In this document: positions 8,956 through 17,800 of the stretch, piece by piece
Position numbering within the stretch: position 1 is the stretch's first letter
How the letters are laid out: the number at the start of each line of letters is the position of its first letter
Source: CAYRUD01 sp964427425
Lineage (GTDB): Bacteria > Chlamydiota > Chlamydiia > Chlamydiales > FEN-1388
Length of the DNA stretch: 64,000 nt
Direction: 5' to 3'
Assembly: GCA_964427425.1 (NCBI GenBank)
Contig: CAYRUD010000013.1
Location: 1 to 64,000, forward strand
The notes under the pieces: model-generated
Database searches by the model: none
What the model was told of the DNA's origin: nothing
The model's input: only the letters and a program-made list of their open reading frames with translations
Position numbers and translations under genes: made by a program

Positions 8956-10440
8956 ATGAATTCATATGTTATGAATGAACTTTCACAAAGCTCTACGATG
9001 CAAGATGCTATGAGCTCAGCACTCAACCAAGTATCTAGCGTAGCGTTGCCAGACAATCTCACCACCCTTTTTCTTTGCGCTCTTATCTTTGTCTTTACAG
9101 CTCTCTCAGCATTTTTCTCCTCAACTGAAATTGCATTCTTCTCTCTCCCTCAGAGTAGAGTGAAGAGTTGGAAAAATGCTCAATCGCCTAAAAAAAGGGC
9201 CGTATTTAAGCTTCTACAGCAGTCTCGGCAGCTTTTAGTTCTTATCTTTATGCTGAACACAATAGTGAATGTATTCTTGCAGAACGCTACTTCAAGCCTT
9301 TTTGATTCAAGTGAGCTAGGTTTTATCGCCAAAATAGGGATTCCACTCGTTCTTATTCTCATATTTGGAGAACTGCTTCCAAAGTGGATCGGAATGATGA
9401 AAAATGAACGCCTCGCCCTTTTCGCGTCTTCGTTTTACCCTTTTTTTAGCAAGCTCCTCTCTCCTTTTCAAAATCTATTCACTATTATTTCGGAGTTTTT
9501 CTCGAGAATCTTTTTCTTCTTTCTCAAAGCAGAGCCGGCACTAAGTTCTGTAGAGCTTGAGTCGATTGTCAAAACGGCAATTCATGATGGTGTTTTAAAA
9601 GAGCATGAAGCCCACATAATCGCCAACTGGCTTGACTTAGATAAGAAAACTGCTTTAGATGTCATGATCCCGCGCTCTGAAGTTGATATTATCGAAATTG
9701 ACAAGATAGCAACAGCTCCTAGGATGATCCACGAGAAGTTACTCTCAAAGACCCCTTCTCACCTAAAATGGATCAGCACAACACCGCTTCTATCCTCTGG
9801 CATCCTCATCGGGCCAAGCAATGATAAGCCTGAAGGATTTTTGAATTTTTGCGATATTTTTCCGCTTCTTCGGCCTCATTCCTCATTAGCTCTCTCTGAT
9901 AAGAATTCACTCGTTGAGAAGGCAACAAAACAGCTTTTTTTTGTTCCTGAGACAATGCCCTTGAGAAAACTCATTAATGAATTCGAAGAAAGGAAAACAT
10001 CTATAGCATCTGTCATTGATGAACATGGAATGGTTTTGGGCTATATCCGTCCAGAGATGATACGCGAACGATTAGCTAAGACACATGAGATATCTCATGG
10101 AGGAGAAGCTAACACTCACACGCCACATCTCTCAAACGTCCCCACATCGCATATTCAGATCACGAATCATTCATCGCTCATTGCTTCGGGATCACTGTCT
10201 CTTGATGCAGTTAATGCCTTCTTCGGAACACATCTCACCAGTCGCTATCGATCGACAACAATAGGTGGATGGATTATTGAGCAGCTCGATACCATTCCGC
10301 CTCCAGGAACGAAGTATGTCTATGATAATCTCAGCTTTCGAGTTCTTGCCTCTGATGCCACAAAGGTGAAAAAAATTTTCATTCATAGAAGAAAAAATAC
10401 ACTCCCGCTAATAAGTGAAGAGTCGCATCATTCGAAATAA
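8956..10440 (+). CDS. CNNM/CBS-domain membrane protein (TlyC/CorC family)
   Basis: A 494-residue membrane protein: an N-terminal CNNM domain with about four hydrophobic segments (SAFFSSTEIAFFSL, NTIVNVF and GELLPKW motifs), a cytosolic CBS-type middle region with VMIPRSEVDII, and a C-terminal CorC/HlyC-like domain. The family is linked to magnesium and cobalt efflux; the old hemolysin label is not supported by mechanism. It corresponds to one of the tandem chlamydial pair CT256/CT257 as I remember them. A paralogue lies at 11547-13001, here separated from it by a kinase-like gene. Confidence 0.88.
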   Translation: MNSYVMNELSQSSTMQDAMSSALNQVSSVALPDNLTTLFLCALIFVFTALSAFFSSTEIAFFSLPQSRVKSWKNAQSPKKRAVFKLLQQSRQLLVLIFMLNTIVNVFLQNATSSLFDSSELGFIAKIGIPLVLILIFGELLPKWIGMMKNERLALFASSFYPFFSKLLSPFQNLFTIISEFFSRIFFFFLKAEPALSSVELESIVKTAIHDGVLKEHEAHIIANWLDLDKKTALDVMIPRSEVDIIEIDKIATAPRMIHEKLLSKTPSHLKWISTTPLLSSGILIGPSNDKPEGFLNFCDIFPLLRPHSSLALSDKNSLVEKATKQLFFVPETMPLRKLINEFEERKTSIASVIDEHGMVLGYIRPEMIRERLAKTHEISHGGEANTHTPHLSNVPTSHIQITNHSSLIASGSLSLDAVNAFFGTHLTSRYRSTTIGGWIIEQLDTIPPPGTKYVYDNLSFRVLASDATKVKKIFIHRRKNTLPLISEESHHSK

Positions 10441-10482
10441 ACCAATGAGAAATAAAAGAAACAGAGTGCTTGGTCTACGTCA

Positions 10483-11508
10483 ATGAGGAAACAAGGAATG
10501 AATCGATGTCACACCCACTCCTTCTACAAGCGACTATATTTGCATCAACGACGAATCCTTCTGGCATTCTCTTCTTTTCTGTTCACTTTTTGCTCTCTGT
10601 TCTGTCAAGGAACATATCAAGATGTAAATAGAGAAAAAATACTCCAAGCGTTTACTGAGCAAATGCACGTTGATACACATGATGCGACTATCACTTGCAT
10701 GAGCGGAGGCATGACAAATAACAATTATAAGGTTACCATTGATAAAACCTCATATTTCGTCCGCTGTAGCTGCGAAAAGAACTCGCTTCTCGGTATCTCA
10801 ATAGAACAGGAATGGATCTGTAGCTCGATCGCTTCTTCACATAACCTGTCGCCACGAGCTGTGTTCTATGACCGTAAAGAAGCAGTCTTAGCTACAGAGT
10901 ATATTGACAGCAAACGAGTAGTCGACCTACATGAGCCTGTAACTCTACGCCAATTCTGTTGCCTAATGAGGAAACTTCATTCATTAGAAGAGCCATTCCC
11001 AGCACGATTTTGCCCATTCACTTCTATAAATACCTATATGGCGAACGCTCTCGCATCTGACGCCTATCTTCCAGATGACCTATTTCGAATTATCATACCT
11101 GCTATTGATCGCATACGAAGAATAACACCTCCTTGTTCAAAGCCTGTGCCATGTCATCTAGATCTCCATAGCAAAAATGTATTAGATGATGGTCAAAGGC
11201 TTTGGCTTATTGATTGGGAATATGCCGCTTTATCTGATCCAATCTTCGATCTTGCAAACGTTGCATCGGTTGAAAACTACACAGATGAGGAGATGAAACT
11301 ACTCCTTTCAGTGTATTACAATGATCGACCACTGTCTCAAGAAGAGATTAATCATCTCTATCGCATGAGAATCCTTGCCGATATTCGATGGGCTGTCTGG
11401 AGCTATTTACAAGAGAGAATATCCCCCTTAGATGAGCCTTTTAGATCCTATGGCGATACGTTCCTTAAAGAAGCTTTAAAGCGTATCGAGACCGTCCCGT
11501 TGGAGTAA
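10483..11508 (+). CDS. Choline/aminoglycoside kinase-like protein with signal-like N-terminus
   Basis: A 341-residue protein of the APH/choline-kinase superfamily. Evidence: a Gly-rich SGGMTNNNYKV segment near the N-lobe, the Brenner motif HLDLHSKN (HxDxxxxN), and LIDWEYA, the DFG equivalent. This resembles LicA-type choline or ethanolamine kinases and phosphotransferases; the substrate is unknown. The first 45 residues contain a basic stretch followed by a hydrophobic segment (RRILLAFSSFLFTFCSLFC), so the protein could be membrane anchored or exported, which is odd for an ATP-using kinase. Starts at 10483 or 10498 both keep that segment. It sits between two CNNM genes on the same strand. Confidence 0.78.
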   Translation: MRKQGMNRCHTHSFYKRLYLHQRRILLAFSSFLFTFCSLFCQGTYQDVNREKILQAFTEQMHVDTHDATITCMSGGMTNNNYKVTIDKTSYFVRCSCEKNSLLGISIEQEWICSSIASSHNLSPRAVFYDRKEAVLATEYIDSKRVVDLHEPVTLRQFCCLMRKLHSLEEPFPARFCPFTSINTYMANALASDAYLPDDLFRIIIPAIDRIRRITPPCSKPVPCHLDLHSKNVLDDGQRLWLIDWEYAALSDPIFDLANVASVENYTDEEMKLLLSVYYNDRPLSQEEINHLYRMRILADIRWAVWSYLQERISPLDEPFRSYGDTFLKEALKRIETVPLE

Positions 11509-11546
11509 GAACCTCATAATATTATTAATTAGATGGAACTTCATCA

Positions 11547-13001
11547 ATGATTAGCTGTATTTTCTGGATTATCTCAGCCTTCGTTTGGACTTTCCTCATG
11601 TCCTTTTTCTCTACTCAAGAGATGGCTTGCATATCCTATAACCGACTTAAGCTTGAAGCGGCTTCAAAGAAAGGCATCCAAAGCGCTCTTAGGATTAAAT
11701 CAATGGTAGAAAACCCACTCCTATTGTTTGGAACTACGTTATTTGGCGTGAATATCTGCCTTGTCGTAAGTTCCGAATCAATGAGACAAGCTTTTGACTC
11801 AGTAGGATTGAATCCAAACCTGTCAGCTCTGGTTCATATCCCTTACGTCCTTATTTTTGGCGAACTTGTCCCTATGTTTGCAGCTCGCCTCTTTCCTGAG
11901 CATATGGCAAGACTTGGGATCCCACTCCTTTGGGCAACAAGCATACTATTCCGACCAATCATTACTTTCTCATCACGCCTTTTTTCTTCCTTTCAAGAGA
12001 CATTCCTAGGAAAAGCTGTCACGACATCAAAATCCGCATCAATTCAACTCGACGAGCTTCATGAGATTCTCAATGAAGCGGCTCACAATTACCATGTTGC
12101 TCATAACAATGAGCCCGAGTTAGAGGATCATTCTGCAAAAAATCATATTGAGACATCGAGCGAGATCCAACTCGATCGCGCACAAAACAGTTACCTCATT
12201 GAATCAATCTCGGGCAGGGTTCTCTCGATGAGAGATAAACTCGTTCGCCATTGTATGGTTCATTGCGATGAAACAATTGCAATCCATATGCTCAAGCATA
12301 TCCAGATTGCCGCAAAAGCAGTCCATCACTTCTTTTTAAAAGAGACTAAAGAGGATAGTAAGACACACCACCAAAAGATTGAGGCTCAAATCACCCCTTC
12401 TCAGAGAATGTTGGCAACCCACATCCTCATAAAAGAGAAGAATGGAAAAGTCATTGGCCTCGTGTCGACTAAAACCTTATTTCTTCATGCTGTGAGTATG
12501 TCAACAAAAGGCGCTCAGCCACATATAAGCAACTCCTCCCCCCAGTTTCTCTTTCAGCTCGCCCTTCCTATTTGCTACATAGGAGAAGAGACTTCACTTT
12601 CTGAAGCATTTGTACGAATGAAAAAGGAAGAGGTAGAGGCGGCTCTTATCATAAGCCAAGAGGGAGAGATCATTGGTTATATCTCTTTAGAGACGATTTT
12701 AGACGAAATAATTCCCGTCTCACACGAAGTCCCTTCCAAGCTCTCCTTACATATCGAAAGAACTGTCAATGGTGATGAGGATATCATTGATTTTGCCCAG
12801 CAATATGGTCTCTCACCCATTATATTTGGGAATTTCATCTTCGAAAGAAGCAGCGAGAATGCAACATTTACGCAGTTTATTGAAGAGCAATTAGGAAGAA
12901 AGCCAAACGTAGGCGACAAGGTATCTGTAGGTCCATTTCTTCTTACAGTGAAAGAGACTACCCTCTTAGGAGCCAAAAACATCTTGGTTACCACACTCTA
13001 G
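11547..13001 (+). CDS. Second CNNM/CBS-domain membrane protein
   Basis: A 484-residue paralogue of the protein at 8956-10440: an N-terminal CNNM domain with SFFSTQEMACISY and FGELVPMF, CBS-like regions around residues 220-400, and a C-terminal CorC-type domain (VGDKVSVGPFLLTV). Compared with its neighbour, the GELLPK motif has become GELVPM, losing the conserved lysine, and the CBS region carries a His-rich insertion. It is likely a divergent metal-transport or regulatory partner. The stop lies 22 bp from the convergent MATE gene and no clear terminator lies between them. Confidence 0.85.
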   Translation: MISCIFWIISAFVWTFLMSFFSTQEMACISYNRLKLEAASKKGIQSALRIKSMVENPLLLFGTTLFGVNICLVVSSESMRQAFDSVGLNPNLSALVHIPYVLIFGELVPMFAARLFPEHMARLGIPLLWATSILFRPIITFSSRLFSSFQETFLGKAVTTSKSASIQLDELHEILNEAAHNYHVAHNNEPELEDHSAKNHIETSSEIQLDRAQNSYLIESISGRVLSMRDKLVRHCMVHCDETIAIHMLKHIQIAAKAVHHFFLKETKEDSKTHHQKIEAQITPSQRMLATHILIKEKNGKVIGLVSTKTLFLHAVSMSTKGAQPHISNSSPQFLFQLALPICYIGEETSLSEAFVRMKKEEVEAALIISQEGEIIGYISLETILDEIIPVSHEVPSKLSLHIERTVNGDEDIIDFAQQYGLSPIIFGNFIFERSSENATFTQFIEEQLGRKPNVGDKVSVGPFLLTVKETTLLGAKNILVTTL

Positions 13002-13022
13002 AATGAGGTGGTAACCGCTCAC

Positions 13023-14402
13023 CTATCCTTCTGCATAGGAGATTTCTGGTCTGGAGCTTCTTACTTTAGACGCGTAGCGTAAATGATATGCAATCGATGC
13101 CCCAATATAATACCAACACGTATTGGCTATGATGATATCACCTGTCGATCCATTCATTGTCGCAACAGCGGCAGGCGCCACAGCAAGTACCCAAATAAGA
13201 ACAGATCCAGTCATGCCTAAGAATTTCGTATCTCCTAACGAAGTCAAAGCACCTGCCCACACATATAGAAGCGCCTCTGCGAATGTAATGAGAAGATTCC
13301 AGCACATTGCGGAGAATAATATACTTTTCATGTCGGAAGAAAGACTCGCATAACTTTCAACAAACAGTCCTATAGATCTCTCTGGGAACAGAAGAAATAG
13401 AATGAAGATAGAAGAGAATACTGTAATGTGAAGTTTGATCGCTGACACTACTACTTTAGATGACTCTCCTTCTCTTCCGGCTCCGATGAGATTAGAAGTA
13501 ATTGCGGTAATTGCCCTTCCTACCGCATCGCCTATGAAAGAAAAGAGCATAAATGCTGTATGGATGACTCCCCAGACAAGCAATGTATCTTCTCCTCTTG
13601 AGCTCATCATTCGAGCGATGAGTGACCACGCAGTCGCCTGAACACAAATCGTCAACATAAGAGGTGCACCCAAAGAGATGCACTCGGAGAAGCTCGCTTT
13701 ATCAAATTTCCAATTCCCGGTCCCAAAATTCTCTCGGTTCGATCTCTTCAAAAAGGCACACATGAGCACTATCGCCTCGATCATGTGGCTTATCCCTGTT
13801 GAGAATCCCGCGCCTTCAATACCCATTTCAGGAAAGCCATATAGCCCGAAAATCAAAAGAGGATCGAGGATAATATTCACAATATTAACAGCTATCGTGA
13901 TAAGCGTGACAAATTTCGTTTTTCCACGGCCAACCCAAAAGGAAACAAGAGCCATATTTATTCCGAAAACCGGACCAAAATACATAAGCGATCTGAAAAA
14001 CTTCTCACTCAGGTCTGGATAACACGAGGATTCGAATAGTGGCCGAGCCAAATAGATACTTGCGGGAATGAAAATAAGAGAGCTCATGAGGCTCAGCCAT
14101 ATCATAGACCAACAAGGCTTTGCCACATCCTTATCTCTTCCTGTCGCTCCATATAATTTACCGACAAATACTTCCGCGGTCGTAACTAATGAGACTAAGC
14201 TATACTCAAATACGATAAAGAACATGGCAGCTTCCGATGCTGCGGAAAAAGCATCCAGTGAAAGCCTCGATAAGAAAAAGCGATCCGTAAAGATCATGAG
14301 CGATATCGAAGCTAACGATAACATGAGAGGAAATGAAATGGTTGCCAGCTCGAGGATCGATCCTACCTTAAAATGAGTAAGCTGGCCGTGTATACGAGAC
14401 AT
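13023..14402 (-). CDS. MATE-family efflux transporter
   Basis: A 459-residue polytopic inner-membrane protein with about twelve hydrophobic segments in two homologous halves. Conserved MATE features are visible: SFPLMLSLASISLMIFTDRF at the first helix, VEVFVGKLYGA-like and AITSNLIGAGRE segments at equivalent positions in each half. MATE proteins export cationic drugs and metabolites using sodium or proton gradients; the substrate cannot be read from sequence. It is a monocistronic minus-strand gene, convergent with the CNNM paralogue. Confidence 0.88.
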   Translation of the reverse strand: MSRIHGQLTHFKVGSILELATISFPLMLSLASISLMIFTDRFFLSRLSLDAFSAASEAAMFFIVFEYSLVSLVTTAEVFVGKLYGATGRDKDVAKPCWSMIWLSLMSSLIFIPASIYLARPLFESSCYPDLSEKFFRSLMYFGPVFGINMALVSFWVGRGKTKFVTLITIAVNIVNIILDPLLIFGLYGFPEMGIEGAGFSTGISHMIEAIVLMCAFLKRSNRENFGTGNWKFDKASFSECISLGAPLMLTICVQATAWSLIARMMSSRGEDTLLVWGVIHTAFMLFSFIGDAVGRAITAITSNLIGAGREGESSKVVVSAIKLHITVFSSIFILFLLFPERSIGLFVESYASLSSDMKSILFSAMCWNLLITFAEALLYVWAGALTSLGDTKFLGMTGSVLIWVLAVAPAAVATMNGSTGDIIIANTCWYYIGASIAYHLRYASKVRSSRPEISYAEG

Positions 14403-14794
14403 AACAACAACTTCTCTACGAAAATTAATAAAGATTATTAAAAAATAAAAAAGAGAGAAATATTATATTTCAAAACAGACAACAAGTAAACCAATTGTCG
14501 AGCATCAAAGGTTTAAACGCCTTTAATAAACAAGCCTTCTTCCTCCGTTTTATGGACGACATCTTAGCGATTCATGTGAATCTCTCGACGAGCAAGAGGC
14601 AAGACTATTTCCTCAATGACGCTCGATCGAGATGTTCTGTAGAAAATCTACGTAAACTTAATAAAGAGTCGTCTAGCGTAAAAGCAACGTACCACAGAAG
14701 TCATTTTTAATGGAAAGGGTGTGTCTAATCCCTCTCAAAAGAGCTTTCTCTGCAATTGAAGGATTTTTAAGTTTTTGCTCGTATTTCCCTAAAG

Positions 14795-14843
14795 TTTAGA
14801 CCGCGCTATCTTTCATTTATAATCGTTCCAACTCATTTATAAT
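14795..14843 (+). promoter_or_regulatory. Candidate promoter(s) for the rhs gene
   Basis: A perfect -10 TATAAT at 14818-14823 lies 17 bp after TTTAGA (14795-14800), a fair -35. A second TATAAT occurs at 14838-14843, each preceded by TCATT, making a 20-bp-spaced direct repeat. The rhs ATG at 14890 has AGAGG 4 bases upstream. The rest of the 487-bp gap from 14403 contains no gene I can support. Confidence 0.5.
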
Positions 14844-14889
14844 AAAAAGTTTATATGAATGAGTGTCAAGCTATCTGTGAAGAGGCGCC

Positions 14890-17800
14890 ATGAATCCCCC
14901 ACTTCTTCAAACTATCTTCCTTCTTTTCATCTTATTCAGAGAAACATTGAGAGGAGGTGTGGTATCTGAGCTCTCGCCTCCTCCTCTTGTTACTCAACAT
15001 GAGAAAATAACGCCAGTACATCACCCAAATCACGCTATCCACATCTCCGCAGATAGTGAGCCTTCATCATTCGTCGGCAATGTGCACACTGTATTTGGAA
15101 ACTACTTACATTCTTCTGTTGATCTCGTACAACCGGGCCCAGTACCCCTTCACTTTATTAGATACTACGATAGTAAACGGCATGAGAATACCTGGTTTGG
15201 AGCTGGAACAACGATCAACTATCCAGCTTGGATATACGGTGTCCGATCAAATGAACATCACAGCCATGTCTTTGCTATAGCAGAAGAGTCCTCGGGCTCA
15301 GTCATGAGCTATGTCTATCCGACGGGTAATTATGATCGAAAAGTCTATACCTACTACGTTTCGGACAAAGTCACTCATGGAGGCCTGACAAATACGGGCC
15401 GAGAGGAAATAAGTGGCAGGACAAATCAAAAGAATTGCCATTACAAGGCGGAGTTCATAATAAGAGACCATGGAAGATATACAACAACTGATACCGATTG
15501 GACTGCCTTCTTAAGTGACGGGACTAAAAGGGAATATTATATTTCCGAGATGTACCGAAGCATTCGGCCTATAAAAAGAGAGATTAGACCTGACCAGAAT
15601 AGACTCCATTTCGATACTCACTATAGAGGCCAATTTGAGCCTGAGAACATCTTTTGCGATCTCATCCGCAAGATCGAAGCTCGTGACTCGAAAGGGAAGA
15701 AGACTTTTGGCAGCCTCTCTATCCACCACAGTGAGAAAAACAAACAAATAATCGTAGAAGCCAGTAACGGCAAAAAAGCTATTTATACGTACTCTCACAC
15801 CACGCGCGATAAATCTCTCGGTTTTAAATATGGATATATTTCCGAGGTGAGCAGTCCCGATCAGCCACACACACGATACACATTCAGCCCGCTTCCTGAA
15901 TCTAACAGCTCTAAGAAAGTTGTCACTCAGATTAATTGGCCAAACGGACGATATCTCAGATTAGACTATGATAAATCAGGCCGTGTTATCGAGCAGTATG
16001 CCCCATATGGGAAAAATGGAGCTGAAGTTACAACGTACAAGTACGAATATCACTCGAAAGACCATTGTACGAATGTATGGGATGGGCTCAATCGCAAAAC
16101 AGTATATACCTACTCAGACTGTAAAAGACTTAAAGGGATACGCGCATTCACGCATAAGGATAAGCTCTATCGCCGCCTCTCGTTTATTTGGGGAAGTAGA
16201 AGACACATCTCTCACGAAGGAAGAGATAAGAGCGATGAAGGAAATCTCCTCGCGAAAGTACTCCACGATGGAGATGATAAGCCCATACTCTCCCATTGCC
16301 TCACCTATGATGATGACCATAATGTCATCAAAGATGTCATCTATGGCAATCTCTCAGGAAAGGGAAAGGGCAAATTCGCGATCAGCTCAAAAGGGCACGC
16401 CATCGACTCAAGTGTAGAAAAATACACGAAATACTCAAGCTACTCCCACGATAAATTCCATCTTAAGATGAGCGAGAGCGAAGATGATGGGCCCTACATT
16501 AAATATGAATATAAAAAGGGAACAAATCTTCTCTTTGCAAAATTCACATGCGATAAAAAACAGAAAATCATCGCCCGAGAGTTTTACATCTACGATAGCG
16601 ACGCCGTTATAGAGAAAAAGATTATCGATGATGGATCCACAACAAATCCAAAAGATTTACACGGCGTCACTCAACGTCGTATCACCTACATGACACCTGT
16701 CAAAGGGTTGAAAGGGCATGGAATCGGTCAGCCAAAAGAAATACGAGAATGCTACTACGATCCGATTTCCAAAAAAGAGGTCCTTCTCAGCAGAAAAACA
16801 TTTAAGTACACGCAAGAGGGCCTTGTCAAAGAAGAAGCAGTGTATGATTGCAACAATAAACACTGCTACACGCTCTTTACTACATATAATAAAAATAGCC
16901 TTCCTGTTGAAAAGATTGACGCCCTCGGACGGAAGACGATCTACTCATACGATGAGAATTTCAATAAGATCCGCGAAGAACTTATCGGCTCTCAGGTCTA
17001 CATGACCTATGAGTACGATACAGCGAATCGACTCATCAAAGAATCAGAATACCACAGTGATGGGCGTATTCTTACGAACTCCTACACCTACGATGTCATA
17101 GGAAATTTGACATCATCGACTGACCATTTTGGGAATACGATTTCCTACAAATACGATGATTTTAATCGAGTCTCACAAGCTACATATCCTCTCATGAAAA
17201 TGGCTGATGGAACAACACAGGCTCCAACAGTACACAAGGAATATGACGTCTTCAACAATCTCATCCAAGAGACTGATCAAAATGGCAATGTAAAGAAGAT
17301 AGAATACACAGCCCGTGGCAAGCCCTCTCGCATTACAAATCCTGATGGATCTACAGAAGAGTTCATCTACAATCTGAATGGAACATGTGCCACAGCCATC
17401 CATCGTAACGGATCAAAAACCGAATACTCGTATGACCCACTTGGAAGAGTGATTGAAGAGAGGAGGATCGACTCACAAGGCACTCTCCTAATAGCCGAAA
17501 GAACAACATACAACGCGTTTCAAAAGACATCTTCAACTGATCCAATGGGAGTTACAACTCATTATACATACGATGGAGCAGGAAGACTTATAGAAACGCT
17601 TAAAAACGGTGAAGGAAAAGCTGAAAGAACCACATACCACTATGACACCTTAAATCGCCTTCAAACAACAAAGAAATGGGTTGACGACACCTCATATCTT
17701 GCTTTCATCCATAAAAAAGACTTCCTCGATCGAGTGCTTGAAGAAAGAGAAGAAAGCTCTGATGGAACACTTCTCTCATTAAAGAAGTACGACTATGACA

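Noticed and set aside
14495..14710. A 71-codon plus-strand frame between the MATE and rhs genes
   Set aside because: It starts with TTG, has no ribosome binding site, no recognisable pattern, and lies in the presumed regulatory region.
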